DNA from: Streptomyces sp. NBC_00370
GTDB lineage: Bacteria; Actinomycetota; Actinomycetes; Streptomycetales; Streptomycetaceae
Direction of reading: 5' to 3'
DNA: 64,000 nucleotides
Assembly (NCBI RefSeq): GCF_036084755.1
Contig: NZ_CP107968.1
Span: 1,788,501 to 1,852,500, forward strand
Below, in pieces: positions 35,957-43,814 of this stretch. How positions within the stretch are numbered: the stretch's first letter is position 1; each line of letters starts with the position of its first letter. A program made the translations under genes and the position numbers. Below the pieces are notes generated by a model. It had not been told where the DNA came from. It searched no databases and saw only the letters and a program-made list of their open reading frames with translations.

Positions 35957-37159
35957 ATGACTCCCCGCGCCACTGACAGGGCCCGCTACGACCGGGCCAC
36001 CGCTCATCTCGACGCCCCGTTCGCGATCGTCGATCTCGACGCCTTCGACGCGAACGCGGACGATCTCGTCCGGCGGGCGGCGGGCAAGCCGATCCGGGTG
36101 GCCAGCAAGTCCGTTCGCTCCCGTGCGCTGCTGGAACGGGTGCTGGCCAGGGACGGTTTCGCCGGGATCATGTCGTTCACGCTGGCGGAGTCGCTGTGGC
36201 TGGCGCGCGCCGGTTTCGACGACGTACTGCTGGCGTACCCGTCGGCGGACCGCTCCGCGTACGCGGAGCTGGCGGCCGACCCCAAGCTGGCCGCCGCCGT
36301 GACGGTGATGGTCGACGATCCGGCGCAGCTGGATCTGATCGATCTGGCGCGTGCGGGCGGTCAGGAGGAGATCCGGGTCTGTCTGGAACTCGACACGTCG
36401 CTGCGGATGTTCGGCGGCCGGGTACGGATCGGCGCGCTGCGCTCGCCGCTGCGCGAGCCGGCACAACTGGTCGAGCTGGCGCGGTCGGTGGCGCGCAGGC
36501 CGGGCTTCCGGCTGGTGGGTCTGATGGCGTACGAGGGCCATATCGCGGGCGTCGGCGACGCGATCGCCGACCGGCCGCTGCGCTCGCGGGCGATCAGGCT
36601 GATGCAGGCGACGGCCCGCAGGGAACTGGCGGACCGGCGCGGCGCCGTCGTACGCGCGGTCCGCGCGGTGGCCCCGGAGCTGGAGTTCGTCAACGGCGGC
36701 GGCACGGGCAGCGTCCAGCACACGGCCGCCGAGGAGGCGGTGACGGAGATCGCGGCGGGTTCTGGCCTCTACGTACCGCGCCTGTTCGACAACTACACGT
36801 CGTTCACCGGCCGCCCGGCAGCGCTCTTCGCCCTGCCGGTGGTCCGCAGGCCGGGCGTCGGCGTGGTGACGGTCCTCGGCGGCGGCTACCCGGCCTCGGG
36901 CGCGGCAGGCCCCGACCGGCTGCCCGAACCGTATCTCCCTGAAGGCCTGCGCTACGACGCGCAGGAGGGCCCGGGCGAGGTCCAGACCCCCCTGCTCGGC
37001 TCACCGGCGGACGACCTCCTGATCGGCGACAAGGTCTGGTTCCGGCACGCGAAGGCGGGCGAACTGTGCGAACGGTTCGACACCCTGCACCTGCTGGAGG
37101 GCGACCACCTGACCGCCGAGACCCCGACCTACCGGGGCGAGGGCAAGACGTTCCTCTGA
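35957..37159 (+). CDS. D-threonine aldolase-like PLP enzyme (amino acid deaminase/aldolase)
   Basis: A 400-residue fold-type III PLP enzyme. The N-terminal alanine-racemase-like barrel has the Schiff-base lysine in IRVASKSVRSRALL (about residue 53), then IMSFTLAESLWLARAGFDDVLLAYP and VCLELDTSLRMFGGRVRIGALRSPL. The C-terminal D-serine-dehydratase-like domain has VNGGGTGSVQHTAAEEAVTEI and VWFRHAKAGELCERFD, with a His and Cys for a metal ion. Such proteins act on D-threonine or D-serine analogues. ATG 35957 lies 193 bases from the divergent proline-rich gene. Exact substrate unknown. Confidence 0.85.
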   Translation: MTPRATDRARYDRATAHLDAPFAIVDLDAFDANADDLVRRAAGKPIRVASKSVRSRALLERVLARDGFAGIMSFTLAESLWLARAGFDDVLLAYPSADRSAYAELAADPKLAAAVTVMVDDPAQLDLIDLARAGGQEEIRVCLELDTSLRMFGGRVRIGALRSPLREPAQLVELARSVARRPGFRLVGLMAYEGHIAGVGDAIADRPLRSRAIRLMQATARRELADRRGAVVRAVRAVAPELEFVNGGGTGSVQHTAAEEAVTEIAAGSGLYVPRLFDNYTSFTGRPAALFALPVVRRPGVGVVTVLGGGYPASGAAGPDRLPEPYLPEGLRYDAQEGPGEVQTPLLGSPADDLLIGDKVWFRHAKAGELCERFDTLHLLEGDHLTAETPTYRGEGKTFL

Positions 37160-37202
37160 CGCGGTCCCGTGGCCACGCGGCCGCCCTCCCCGGCGGCCGC
37201 GG

Positions 37203-37994
37203 CTACACCGGGGTGACGTAGGCGCCCGCGATGCCGCCGTCGACCAGGAAGTCCGTGGCGTTGACGAAGGACGCGTCGTCGCTGGCGAGGAAGGCCACGG
37301 CGGCGGCGATCTCGGTGGCCTCCGCGAAGCGGCCCACCGGGATGTGGACCAGGCGGCGGGCCGCGCGTTCCGGGTCCTTGGCGAAGAGTTCCTGGAGCAG
37401 CGGGGTGTTGACGGGGCCCGGGCACAGGGCGTTGACCCTGATGCCTTCGCGGGCGAACTGGACGCCCAGTTCCCTGGACATGGCGAGCACGCCGCCCTTG
37501 GAGGCGGTGTACGAGATCTGCGAGGTCGCCGCGCCCAGTCTGGCCACGAACGACGCGGTGTTGATGATGGAGCCCCTGCCCTGGCGCTGCATGTACGGAA
37601 TCGCGGCCTTGCAGCAGAGGTAGACGGAGGTGAGGTTGACCTCCTGGACCCGGCGCCAGGCCGCGAGGCCGGTGGTGAGGATCGAGTCGTCGTCGGGCGG
37701 GGAGATGCCCGCGTTGTTGAAGGCGACGTCGACGCTGCCGTAGGTGTCGTACGCCGTCCTGAACAGCGCTTCGACCTGTTCGGGGTCGGTGACGTCGACC
37801 CGGACGAAGGTGCCGCCGACCTCGTCGGCCGTGGTGCGGCCCGTGGTCTCGTCGATGTCGCCGCAGACGACATGGGCGCCTTCGGAGGCGAGCCTGCGGG
37901 CGGTGGCGAGGCCGATGCCGCTGCCGGCTCCGGTGATGACGGCGGTGCGGCCGACCAGTCGGCGGCAGACGGCGTCCGTGGTGGCTTCGGTCAT
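37203..37994 (-). CDS. short-chain dehydrogenase/reductase
   Basis: A 263-residue classical SDR. Cofactor motif TGAGSGIGLATARRLA (21-36), CGDID (NAD-preferring), NNAGISPP, and the catalytic YTASKGG with upstream Ser. The C-terminus is FLVDGGIAGAYVTPV. It ends an apparent operon of a glutamine-synthetase-like gene, aldehyde dehydrogenase and SDR, with a 6-base gap to the aldehyde dehydrogenase. In gamma-glutamylated amine catabolism an alcohol or aldehyde intermediate would be oxidised, and this enzyme could do so. Annotated as glucose or 3-oxoacyl reductase elsewhere; the specific substrate is not clear. Confidence 0.87.
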   Translation of the reverse strand: MTEATTDAVCRRLVGRTAVITGAGSGIGLATARRLASEGAHVVCGDIDETTGRTTADEVGGTFVRVDVTDPEQVEALFRTAYDTYGSVDVAFNNAGISPPDDDSILTTGLAAWRRVQEVNLTSVYLCCKAAIPYMQRQGRGSIINTASFVARLGAATSQISYTASKGGVLAMSRELGVQFAREGIRVNALCPGPVNTPLLQELFAKDPERAARRLVHIPVGRFAEATEIAAAVAFLASDDASFVNATDFLVDGGIAGAYVTPV

Positions 37995-38000
37995 GGGTGC

Positions 38001-39371
38001 TCAGGCCTCCGTGCTGATGAAGACGTTCTTGGTTTCGGTGAAGGCGGTCAGTGCGTCGGGGCCGAGTTCGCGGCCGAGCCCGGACTGTTTGAAGCCGCCG
38101 AAGGGGGTGCTGTAGCGCACGCTGCTGTGCGAGTTGACGGACAGGTTCCCGGCGGCGACCCCGCGTGAGACGCGCAGGGCGCGGCCCACGTCGCGGGTCC
38201 AGATGGAGCCCGCGAGGCCGTGGTCGGTGGCGTTGGCGAGCCGGACCGCGTCCTGTTCGCCGTCGAAGGGCAGGACGACGGCGACCGGGCCGAAGACCTC
38301 CTGGACGGCGGCCGGTGAGTCGGCGGGGGCTTGGGTGAGGACGGTCGGCGGGAACCAGAAGCCGGGCCCCACGGGTGCGCTGCCGCGCAGCGCGGGCGCG
38401 CCGTCGGGGATGTAGGACCGTACGCGCTCCAGCTGGACGGCCGAGATCAGCGGGCCCATCTGGGTCGCCTCGTCGGCGGGGTCGCCGACGACGACGGCGC
38501 TGAGCGCCGGGGCGAGCAGGTCGAGGAAGCGGTCGTACACCTCGCGCTGGACGAGGATGCGGGTGCGGGCGCAGCAGTCCTGTCCCGCGTTGTCGAGGAA
38601 GGACATCGGCGCGGTGGCCGCCGCCTGTTCGAGGTCGGCGTCGGCGAAGACGATGTTGGGGCTCTTGCCGCCGAGTTCGAGGGTGACGCGCTTCACCCGC
38701 TCCGCGCACTTCGCCATGATCTGCCTGCCGACGCGGGTGGACCCGGTGAACACGATCTTGGCGACGCCGGGGTGTTCGACGAGGGCGTTGCCCGCGATGT
38801 CCCCGGCGCCGGGCAGGACTTGCAGCAGATGCTCGGGAAGGCCTGCCTCCAGGGCCAGTTCGGCGAGGCGCAGCGCGGTGAGGGGGGTGGTCTCGGCGGG
38901 CTTGAGGATGACGGCGTTGCCTGCCGCGAGCGCGGGCGCCGCGCCCCAGCCGGCGATCGGCATGGGGAAGTTCCAGGGGACGATCACCCCGATCACCCCG
39001 AGGGGTTCGAGGAACGTGACGTCGATGCCCCCGGCCACCGGGATCTGCCGGCCGGTCAGCCGCTCGACCCCGCCCGCCGCGTAGTCGAGCAGATCGCGGA
39101 CATTGCCCGCCTCCCAGCGGGCGTTGCCGATGGTGTGGCCGGCTTCGCGCACCTCCAGCCGGGCCAGTTCCTCGGTGTGCGTGTCGACGAGGGCGGCGAA
39201 GCGGCGCAGCAGCCGTGCCCGGTCGGCGGGGGCGGCGGCTGCCCAGCCGCGCTGCGCGGCGGCGGCGCGGGTGACGGCCGCGTCCACCTGTGCGGGGGTG
39301 GTGGCGGGGACGGTGGTGATCGTCTCGCCGGTCGCTGGGTTGAGGATGTGGTGCTCGGTCGCAGGGCTCAT
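38001..39371 (-). CDS. NAD(P)-dependent aldehyde dehydrogenase
   Basis: A 456-residue aldehyde dehydrogenase starting at ATG 39371 (MSPATEHHILNPATGETI). It carries VIVPWNFPMPIAGWGAAPALAAGNAVILKPAE, the Glu motif VTLELGGKSPN, the active Cys in NAGQDCCARTRILVQ, and the C-terminal SVRYSTPFGGFKQSGLGRELG. Close relatives are gamma-glutamyl-gamma-aminobutyraldehyde dehydrogenases (PuuC/KauB type). Placed between a glutamine-synthetase-like ligase and an SDR, it most likely oxidises the aldehyde from a gamma-glutamylated amine. The 8-base gap to the ligase gene implies one transcript. Confidence 0.92.
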   Translation of the reverse strand: MSPATEHHILNPATGETITTVPATTPAQVDAAVTRAAAAQRGWAAAAPADRARLLRRFAALVDTHTEELARLEVREAGHTIGNARWEAGNVRDLLDYAAGGVERLTGRQIPVAGGIDVTFLEPLGVIGVIVPWNFPMPIAGWGAAPALAAGNAVILKPAETTPLTALRLAELALEAGLPEHLLQVLPGAGDIAGNALVEHPGVAKIVFTGSTRVGRQIMAKCAERVKRVTLELGGKSPNIVFADADLEQAAATAPMSFLDNAGQDCCARTRILVQREVYDRFLDLLAPALSAVVVGDPADEATQMGPLISAVQLERVRSYIPDGAPALRGSAPVGPGFWFPPTVLTQAPADSPAAVQEVFGPVAVVLPFDGEQDAVRLANATDHGLAGSIWTRDVGRALRVSRGVAAGNLSVNSHSSVRYSTPFGGFKQSGLGRELGPDALTAFTETKNVFISTEA

Positions 39372-39379
39372 CTCGGGCC

Positions 39380-40744
39380 TCACAGGCGTTCGAAGGAGCG
39401 GCGCAGCTCCCAGTCGGTGACGGCGGCGTCGAAGGCTTCCACCTCGACGCGCGCCATGTTGCTGTAGTGCGCGACGACCTCGTCGCCGAAGGCCGTCCGC
39501 GCGATCGGGCTGTTCTCCCACAGCTCGGCCGCTTCGCGCAGGGTGGTGGGGACGTGTGCGTAGTCGCCCTTGTAGGCGTTGCCCGTGCACTCGTCGGGGA
39601 GTTCCAGCCGGTTCTCGATGCCGTGGATCCCGGCGGCGACGAGTCCGGCGACGGCGAGGTACGGGTTGACGTCGCCGCCGGGCAGCCGGTTCTCGAAGCG
39701 CAGGGACCGGCCGTGGCCGACGACCCGCAGCGCGCAGGTGCGGTTGTCGTAGCCCCAGGCGACGGCGGTGGGCGCGAAGGAGCCCGGCTGGAACCGCTTG
39801 TAGGAGTTGATGTTGGGCGCGTAGAGCAGCGCGAAGTCGCGCAGCGCGGCGAGCTGTCCGGCGAGGAAGTGGCGCATGACGGGCGACATGCCGCCGGGGC
39901 CTTCCCCGGCCATGACGCTCACGCCGTCGTCGTCCTGGAGCGAGAGATGGATGTGGCAGGAGTTGCCCTCGCGCTCGTTGTACTTGGCCATGAAGGTGAG
40001 GGAGACGCCTTCCTGGACGGCGATCTCCTTGGCCCCCGTCTTGTAGACGGCGTGCTGGTCGCAGGTGACCAGCGCCTCGTCGTACTTGAACGCGATCTCG
40101 TGCTGTCCGGGGTTGCACTCCCCCTTGGCGGACTCGACGGTCAGTCCGGCGCCCGCCATCTCGTTGCGGATGCGGCGCAGCAGCGGCTCGATCCGGCCGG
40201 TGCCGAGGATCGAGTAGTCGATGTTGTACTGGTTGGCCGGGGTCAGCTCGCGGTAGCCGCTGTTCCACGCCTGCTCGAAGGTGTCCTTGAAGACGATGAA
40301 TTCGAGTTCGGTCCCGGCGTGCGCGCTGTAGCCGTGCGCGGCGAGCCGCTCCAGCTGGCGGCGCAGGATCTGCCGGGGCGCGGCGACGACCGGTGAGCCG
40401 TCGTTCCAGGCGAGGTCGGCGACGAGGAAGGCGGTGCCCTCGTGCCAGGGCAGCCGGCGCAGCGTGCTGAGGTCGGGGCGCATGGCGAAGTCGCCGTAGC
40501 CGCGGTCCCAGGACGACATCGCGTAGCCGTCGACGGTGTTCATCTCCGTGTCGACAGCGAGCAGGTAGTTGCAGCCCTCGGTGCCGTGTTCCAGGACGTC
40601 GTCGAGGAAGAACGGCGCCGCGAACCGCTTGCCCTGGAGCCGGCCCTGCATGTCGGGGAAGGCCAGGACGACCGTGTCGATCTCGCCGCTCGCCACGAGG
40701 GCGCGCAGCTCCTCGACGGCCAGCGGTGCTGTGCGGTCTGCCAC
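39380..40744 (-). CDS. glutamine synthetase-like gamma-glutamyl amine ligase (GlnA4/PuuA type)
   Basis: A 454-residue glutamine-synthetase-fold ligase starting at GTG 40744 with GAGGAG 7 bases upstream. Motifs are TELEFIVFKDTFEQAWNSGY, MAKYNEREGNSCHIHLSLQDDDG, and GYDNRTCALRVVGHGRSLRFENRLPGGDVNPYLAVAGLVAAGI, typical of the GlnA3/GlnA4 paralogues. The adenylation-site region of true GlnA is not obvious. Streptomyces GlnA4 gamma-glutamylates ethanolamine and GlnA3 polyamines (recalled). The adjacent aldehyde dehydrogenase, SDR, divergent FadR regulator and PuuD-like hydrolase support an amine-catabolic ligase. Which amine is the main uncertainty. Confidence 0.87.
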   Translation of the reverse strand: MADRTAPLAVEELRALVASGEIDTVVLAFPDMQGRLQGKRFAAPFFLDDVLEHGTEGCNYLLAVDTEMNTVDGYAMSSWDRGYGDFAMRPDLSTLRRLPWHEGTAFLVADLAWNDGSPVVAAPRQILRRQLERLAAHGYSAHAGTELEFIVFKDTFEQAWNSGYRELTPANQYNIDYSILGTGRIEPLLRRIRNEMAGAGLTVESAKGECNPGQHEIAFKYDEALVTCDQHAVYKTGAKEIAVQEGVSLTFMAKYNEREGNSCHIHLSLQDDDGVSVMAGEGPGGMSPVMRHFLAGQLAALRDFALLYAPNINSYKRFQPGSFAPTAVAWGYDNRTCALRVVGHGRSLRFENRLPGGDVNPYLAVAGLVAAGIHGIENRLELPDECTGNAYKGDYAHVPTTLREAAELWENSPIARTAFGDEVVAHYSNMARVEVEAFDAAVTDWELRRSFERL

Positions 40745-40820
40745 GGGACTGCTCCTCACGTCGGTCAGCGACCCATAAGGTATGCGGGGAGACCATTGAT
40801 TGGGAAGGGGAAACGGCGCC
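40745..40820. promoter_or_regulatory. divergent control region of the gamma-glutamyl amine module
   Basis: The 76 bases between the ligase and the FadR-type gene contain CATA-AGG-TATG (40774-40784) overlapping GGTATGCGGGGAGACC (40779-40794), whose outer GGT/ACC are symmetric. GGTATG followed by GG recurs at 41582 in front of the PuuD-like gene. These are candidate sites for the FadR-type regulator. Neither promoter is clear. Confidence 0.35.
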
Positions 40821-41558
40821 GTGGCGGACAACACCGAACCGATGGACGCACTGACCCCTGTACTGCGGCCCGTGCGCGCGGGGAACGGGTTCGAGGAAGC
40901 ACTCGAACAGATCCTCCAGGTCGTCAGGCTCGGCCTGGTGGCGGCGGGCGGGCGGCTGCCGGCCGAGCGGGAGCTGGCCGACCGGCTGCGGATCAGCCGG
41001 GTCACCCTGCGCGAGGTGCTCAAGGTCCTGCACGAGCAGGGGCTGGTGGAGAGCAGGCGCGGCAGGTACGGCGGTACGTTCGTGAGGCGGCGCCCCGACG
41101 CGCGGGCGGGCGGGGCCGAGGAGGAGCTGCGCCGGCGGGTGGCGGGCGTCGACATCGAGGACGTGCTGCGCTTCCGCGAGGTGCTGGAGACCGGCGCCGC
41201 CGGGCTGTGCGCGGCGCACGGCCTCGACGGGGCGCGGGCCGACCGGCTGCGGGCTGCGCTCGCCGCCACCAGGGATGCGCCGCTGGCGGACTATCGCAGG
41301 CTGGACACGCTGCTGCATCTGACGCTGGCCGAGCTGTCCGGGTCGGCGACACTGACCGCGCAGTACGCGGCCGTCCGGGCGACCGTGAACGACCTGCTGG
41401 ACTGCATCCCGCTGCTGGTGCGCAATCTGGAGCATTCACAGCGGCAGCACACCGCGCTGGTGGACGCCGTGCTCGCGGGGGAAGCGGAAGCGGCCCGGGA
41501 GACGATGCGCGAGCACTGCGACGGTACGGCGGCGCTGCTGCGGGGCTTCCTCGCTTGA
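40821..41558 (+). CDS. FadR-subfamily GntR transcriptional regulator
   Basis: A 245-residue regulator. The start is GTG 40821 (VADNTEPMDALTP); AAGGGGAA lies about 12 bases upstream. The winged helix is GRLPAERELADRLRISRVTLREVLKVLHEQGLVES. The all-helical FCD domain (VLRFREVLETGAAGLCAA, LLHLTLAELSGSATL and HTALVDAVLAGEAEAARETMREH) carries His residues for a metal and an organic acid ligand. It is divergent from the gamma-glutamyl amine ligase operon and just upstream of the PuuD-like gene, so it likely controls both in response to an intermediate of amine breakdown. Confidence 0.9.
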   Translation: MADNTEPMDALTPVLRPVRAGNGFEEALEQILQVVRLGLVAAGGRLPAERELADRLRISRVTLREVLKVLHEQGLVESRRGRYGGTFVRRRPDARAGGAEEELRRRVAGVDIEDVLRFREVLETGAAGLCAAHGLDGARADRLRAALAATRDAPLADYRRLDTLLHLTLAELSGSATLTAQYAAVRATVNDLLDCIPLLVRNLEHSQRQHTALVDAVLAGEAEAARETMREHCDGTAALLRGFLA

Positions 41559-41625
41559 GCGACGTCCCCACCGTCTGGAATGGTATGGGAACGTACTTTT
41601 GGCACGCCCCCCGGAGGATCCCGTC

Positions 41626-42318
41626 GTGAAGCCGCTCATCGGTGTCAGCACCTATCTGGAGGAGTCCGCGAGCTGGGGCACCTGGACCCTGCCTGCGGCG
41701 CTGCTGCCGGTCGGCTATCCCCGGCTCGTCCAGCGGGCCGGCGGGCTCGCCGCGATGCTGCCGCCCGACGACCCGGCAGCGGCGGCAGCCGTGGTGGCGC
41801 GGCTCGACGGTCTGGTGATCGCCGGCGGTCCCGACGTCGAGCCCGTACGGTACGGCGCCGAGCCGCACCCCCGTACCGGCCCGCCCGCCCGCGAGCGGGA
41901 CGCCTGGGAACTGGCGCTGATCGAGGCGGCGCTGGCCTCGGGCACCCCGCTGCTGGGCATCTGCCGGGGGATGCAGCTGCTGAACGTCGCTTGCGGCGGC
42001 ACGCTCGTCCAGCACATCGAAGGTCATGTCTCCCCCGTCGTCGGCCGGTTCGGCGAGCATCCCGTGACGCCGCTGCCCGGCACCCGCTACGCGACCCTGG
42101 TGGCCGGGGAGTTCAGCGTCCCCACCCAGCACCACCAGTCGGTCGACCAGCTCGGTGACGGGCTCACCGTCTCAGCCGTCGCAGCCGACGGCACGGTCGA
42201 GGCCGTCGAACTGCCCGAGCCTCAGTGGGCGTTGGGGGTCCAGTGGCACCCGGAGATGGCGGCGGACACCCGGGTCATGCGGGCACTGGTCGAAGCGGCG
42301 GGCGCCCGCCGCGTATGA
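41626..42318 (+). CDS. PuuD-like gamma-glutamyl-gamma-aminobutyrate hydrolase
   Basis: A 230-residue class I glutamine-amidotransferase-like hydrolase. GTG 41626 has GGAGGA 8 bases upstream. Catalytic Cys113 is in LLGICRGMQLLNVACGG; the His and Glu are in LGVQWHPEMAAD. VIAGGPDVEPVRYGAEP is the substrate loop region. PuuD-type enzymes hydrolyse the gamma-glutamyl bond to release GABA or a related acid and glutamate, the last step of the gamma-glutamylation route. It follows the FadR-type gene by 67 bases and completes the module with the divergent ligase, dehydrogenase and SDR genes. Confidence 0.9.
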   Translation: MKPLIGVSTYLEESASWGTWTLPAALLPVGYPRLVQRAGGLAAMLPPDDPAAAAAVVARLDGLVIAGGPDVEPVRYGAEPHPRTGPPARERDAWELALIEAALASGTPLLGICRGMQLLNVACGGTLVQHIEGHVSPVVGRFGEHPVTPLPGTRYATLVAGEFSVPTQHHQSVDQLGDGLTVSAVAADGTVEAVELPEPQWALGVQWHPEMAADTRVMRALVEAAGARRV

Positions 42319-42324
42319 GTCCGA

Positions 42325-43065
42325 TCAGCGGGCGTCGCTCAGTGCGGCCCGCAGCGCCGCCGGTGCCCGCACCAGCGACGGTCCGTACCAGGTGAGCATC
42401 CGCCCGTCGACGAGCGCGGCGGGCAGCCCGGGAAACGCCTCCGGCCCGTCATCGGCGGTGAAGCGGTACGGCTCGTCGGGCAGCACCACCAGATCGGCGC
42501 CGGCGGACCGCAGCTCGTCCACGGGGATGCGCGGATAGCGCTCGGCGTGCGCGCCGTACACATTGTCGACGCCGAGCCTGGCCAGCAGATCACCGGCGAA
42601 CGTGTCGCTGCCGACGACCATCCAGGGCCGCCGCCAGATCGGTACGAACGCGCTGCGCCGGGCGGCGGGGGCCGCGGGCCGCTCCCAGGCGGTACGGGCG
42701 TCGTCCAGCCAGCGCGGCGCGGCGGGCAGGCCGCAGCCGGCCAGCAGGACCCGCTCCAGCTCGGCGAACGCCTGGTCGAGGCCGCGCACCTCGGTGACCA
42801 GTACGTCGAGCCCGGCGGCGGCCAGTGCGGCGAGGTCGGGGGCGCGGTTCTCCTCCTCGTTGGCGATGACGAGATCGGGGCGCAGCGCGACGATCGCCGC
42901 GACATCGGGGTTCTTGGTGCCGCCGATCCGTACGACGTCGAGTCCGGCGGGCCGTACGCACCAGTCCGTGGCGCCCACCAGCAGCCCCGGCGCGCTGACC
43001 GCGACCGCCTCGGTCAGCGAGGGGACGAGCGAGACGACCCGCGCGGGGCCTGTCCGGCCGGTCAC
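42325..43065 (-). CDS. BtuF-like metal/cobalamin-binding protein without a signal peptide
   Basis: A 246-residue helical-backbone metal receptor of the periplasmic-binding class III fold: RVVSLVPSLTEAVAV at the start, VVRIGGTKNPDVAAIVALRPDLVIANEEENR, and FPGLPAALVDGRMLTWYGPSLVRAPAALRA. Family members bind cobalamin or siderophore-like ligands for ABC import. This protein has no signal peptide or lipobox and no transporter genes nearby, so it may be cytoplasmic or its true start may lie elsewhere. It is followed on the same strand, upstream, by an XRE/cupin regulator (gap of 4 bases), suggesting co-transcription. Confidence 0.8.
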   Translation of the reverse strand: MTGRTGPARVVSLVPSLTEAVAVSAPGLLVGATDWCVRPAGLDVVRIGGTKNPDVAAIVALRPDLVIANEEENRAPDLAALAAAGLDVLVTEVRGLDQAFAELERVLLAGCGLPAAPRWLDDARTAWERPAAPAARRSAFVPIWRRPWMVVGSDTFAGDLLARLGVDNVYGAHAERYPRIPVDELRSAGADLVVLPDEPYRFTADDGPEAFPGLPAALVDGRMLTWYGPSLVRAPAALRAALSDAR

Positions 43066-43069
43066 GGCG

Positions 43070-43621
43070 TCAGTTCCTGCGGTCGACCGTCGCGTCGATG
43101 TGCTCGGCGACGGCGACGATCACGATGCGGGTGCCGGGCTCGGTGGTGCGCCAACGGTGCGTCACACCGCCGCTGAGATAGAGCGTGTCGCCGCGCTCCA
43201 GCCGGTACGCCCGGCCTTCGGCCTCGACCTCGGCCGCGCCGTCGGCGATGTACATCACTTCGTCGTTGCGGTGCTGGTACTCACGCCCGGTGTCCAGCTC
43301 GCCGGTGAACTCCTGGGCGTCCAGCTGGTGTCCGCCGCGCACCACCCGGCGCGCACCCGGCACGACGGGGGCGGCAGACCGTACGACATCGACGGTGCGC
43401 GCCGAGTCGGCCGCCGCGTGCAGCCGGGCGGGGGTGGTCTCCAGCGCCTCGGCGACCCGGTCGAGCGAGCGGGTGCTGGGCCGGGCGCGTTCGTTCTCGA
43501 TCTGGCTCAGGAACGGCACGGACAGTCCGCTGCGCTCCGCGACCGCTGCGAGCGTCAGCCCCAGGGACCTGCGCCGTCTGCGGACGGCGGCGCCCACCCT
43601 GAGCGCTTCCTTGTCGTCCAT
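43070..43621 (-). CDS. XRE-family regulator with C-terminal cupin domain
   Basis: A 183-residue regulator starting at ATG 43621 (MDDKEALRVGAAVRRRR) with GGGAGGGAG upstream. The helix-turn-helix is LTLAAVAERSGLSVPFLSQIENERARPSTRSLDRVA (about 22-57). A cupin fold covers about 100-175: YQHRNDEVMYIADGAAEVEAEGRAYRLERGDTLYLSGGVTHRW. Such small-molecule-sensing proteins regulate amino-acid, polyamine (PuuR) and related catabolic genes. It lies 4 bases upstream of the metal-receptor gene and near the gamma-glutamyl amine module, so PuuR-like control of that module is conceivable but unproven. Confidence 0.85.
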   Translation of the reverse strand: MDDKEALRVGAAVRRRRRSLGLTLAAVAERSGLSVPFLSQIENERARPSTRSLDRVAEALETTPARLHAAADSARTVDVVRSAAPVVPGARRVVRGGHQLDAQEFTGELDTGREYQHRNDEVMYIADGAAEVEAEGRAYRLERGDTLYLSGGVTHRWRTTEPGTRIVIVAVAEHIDATVDRRN

Positions 43622-43747
43622 GTTGGCTCCCTCCCGCCGGATCGCCATCTTCGCAGAGTTGACGGCGGTACAAGAGCCGTCCGGCCGCACCCACCGCCTG
43701 GCGACCGGCCCACGACTCGGCCACCGGCGCCGGCCACAACCCCGAAA

Positions 43748-43778
43748 GGGTGGGTACCGCCATCGGCGACACCCACCC
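43748..43778 (-). terminator. hairpin downstream of the betaine transporter operon
   Basis: GGGTGGGT (43748-43755) and ACCCACCC (43771-43778) form an 8-bp stem with a 15-base loop, 37 bases past the stop of the permease-binding protein gene. No T tract. It probably terminates the proV-type operon. Confidence 0.5.
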
Positions 43779-43814
43779 CATCGAAGGTACTCCGGCCCGG
43801 TCCGGACCAGAGGT

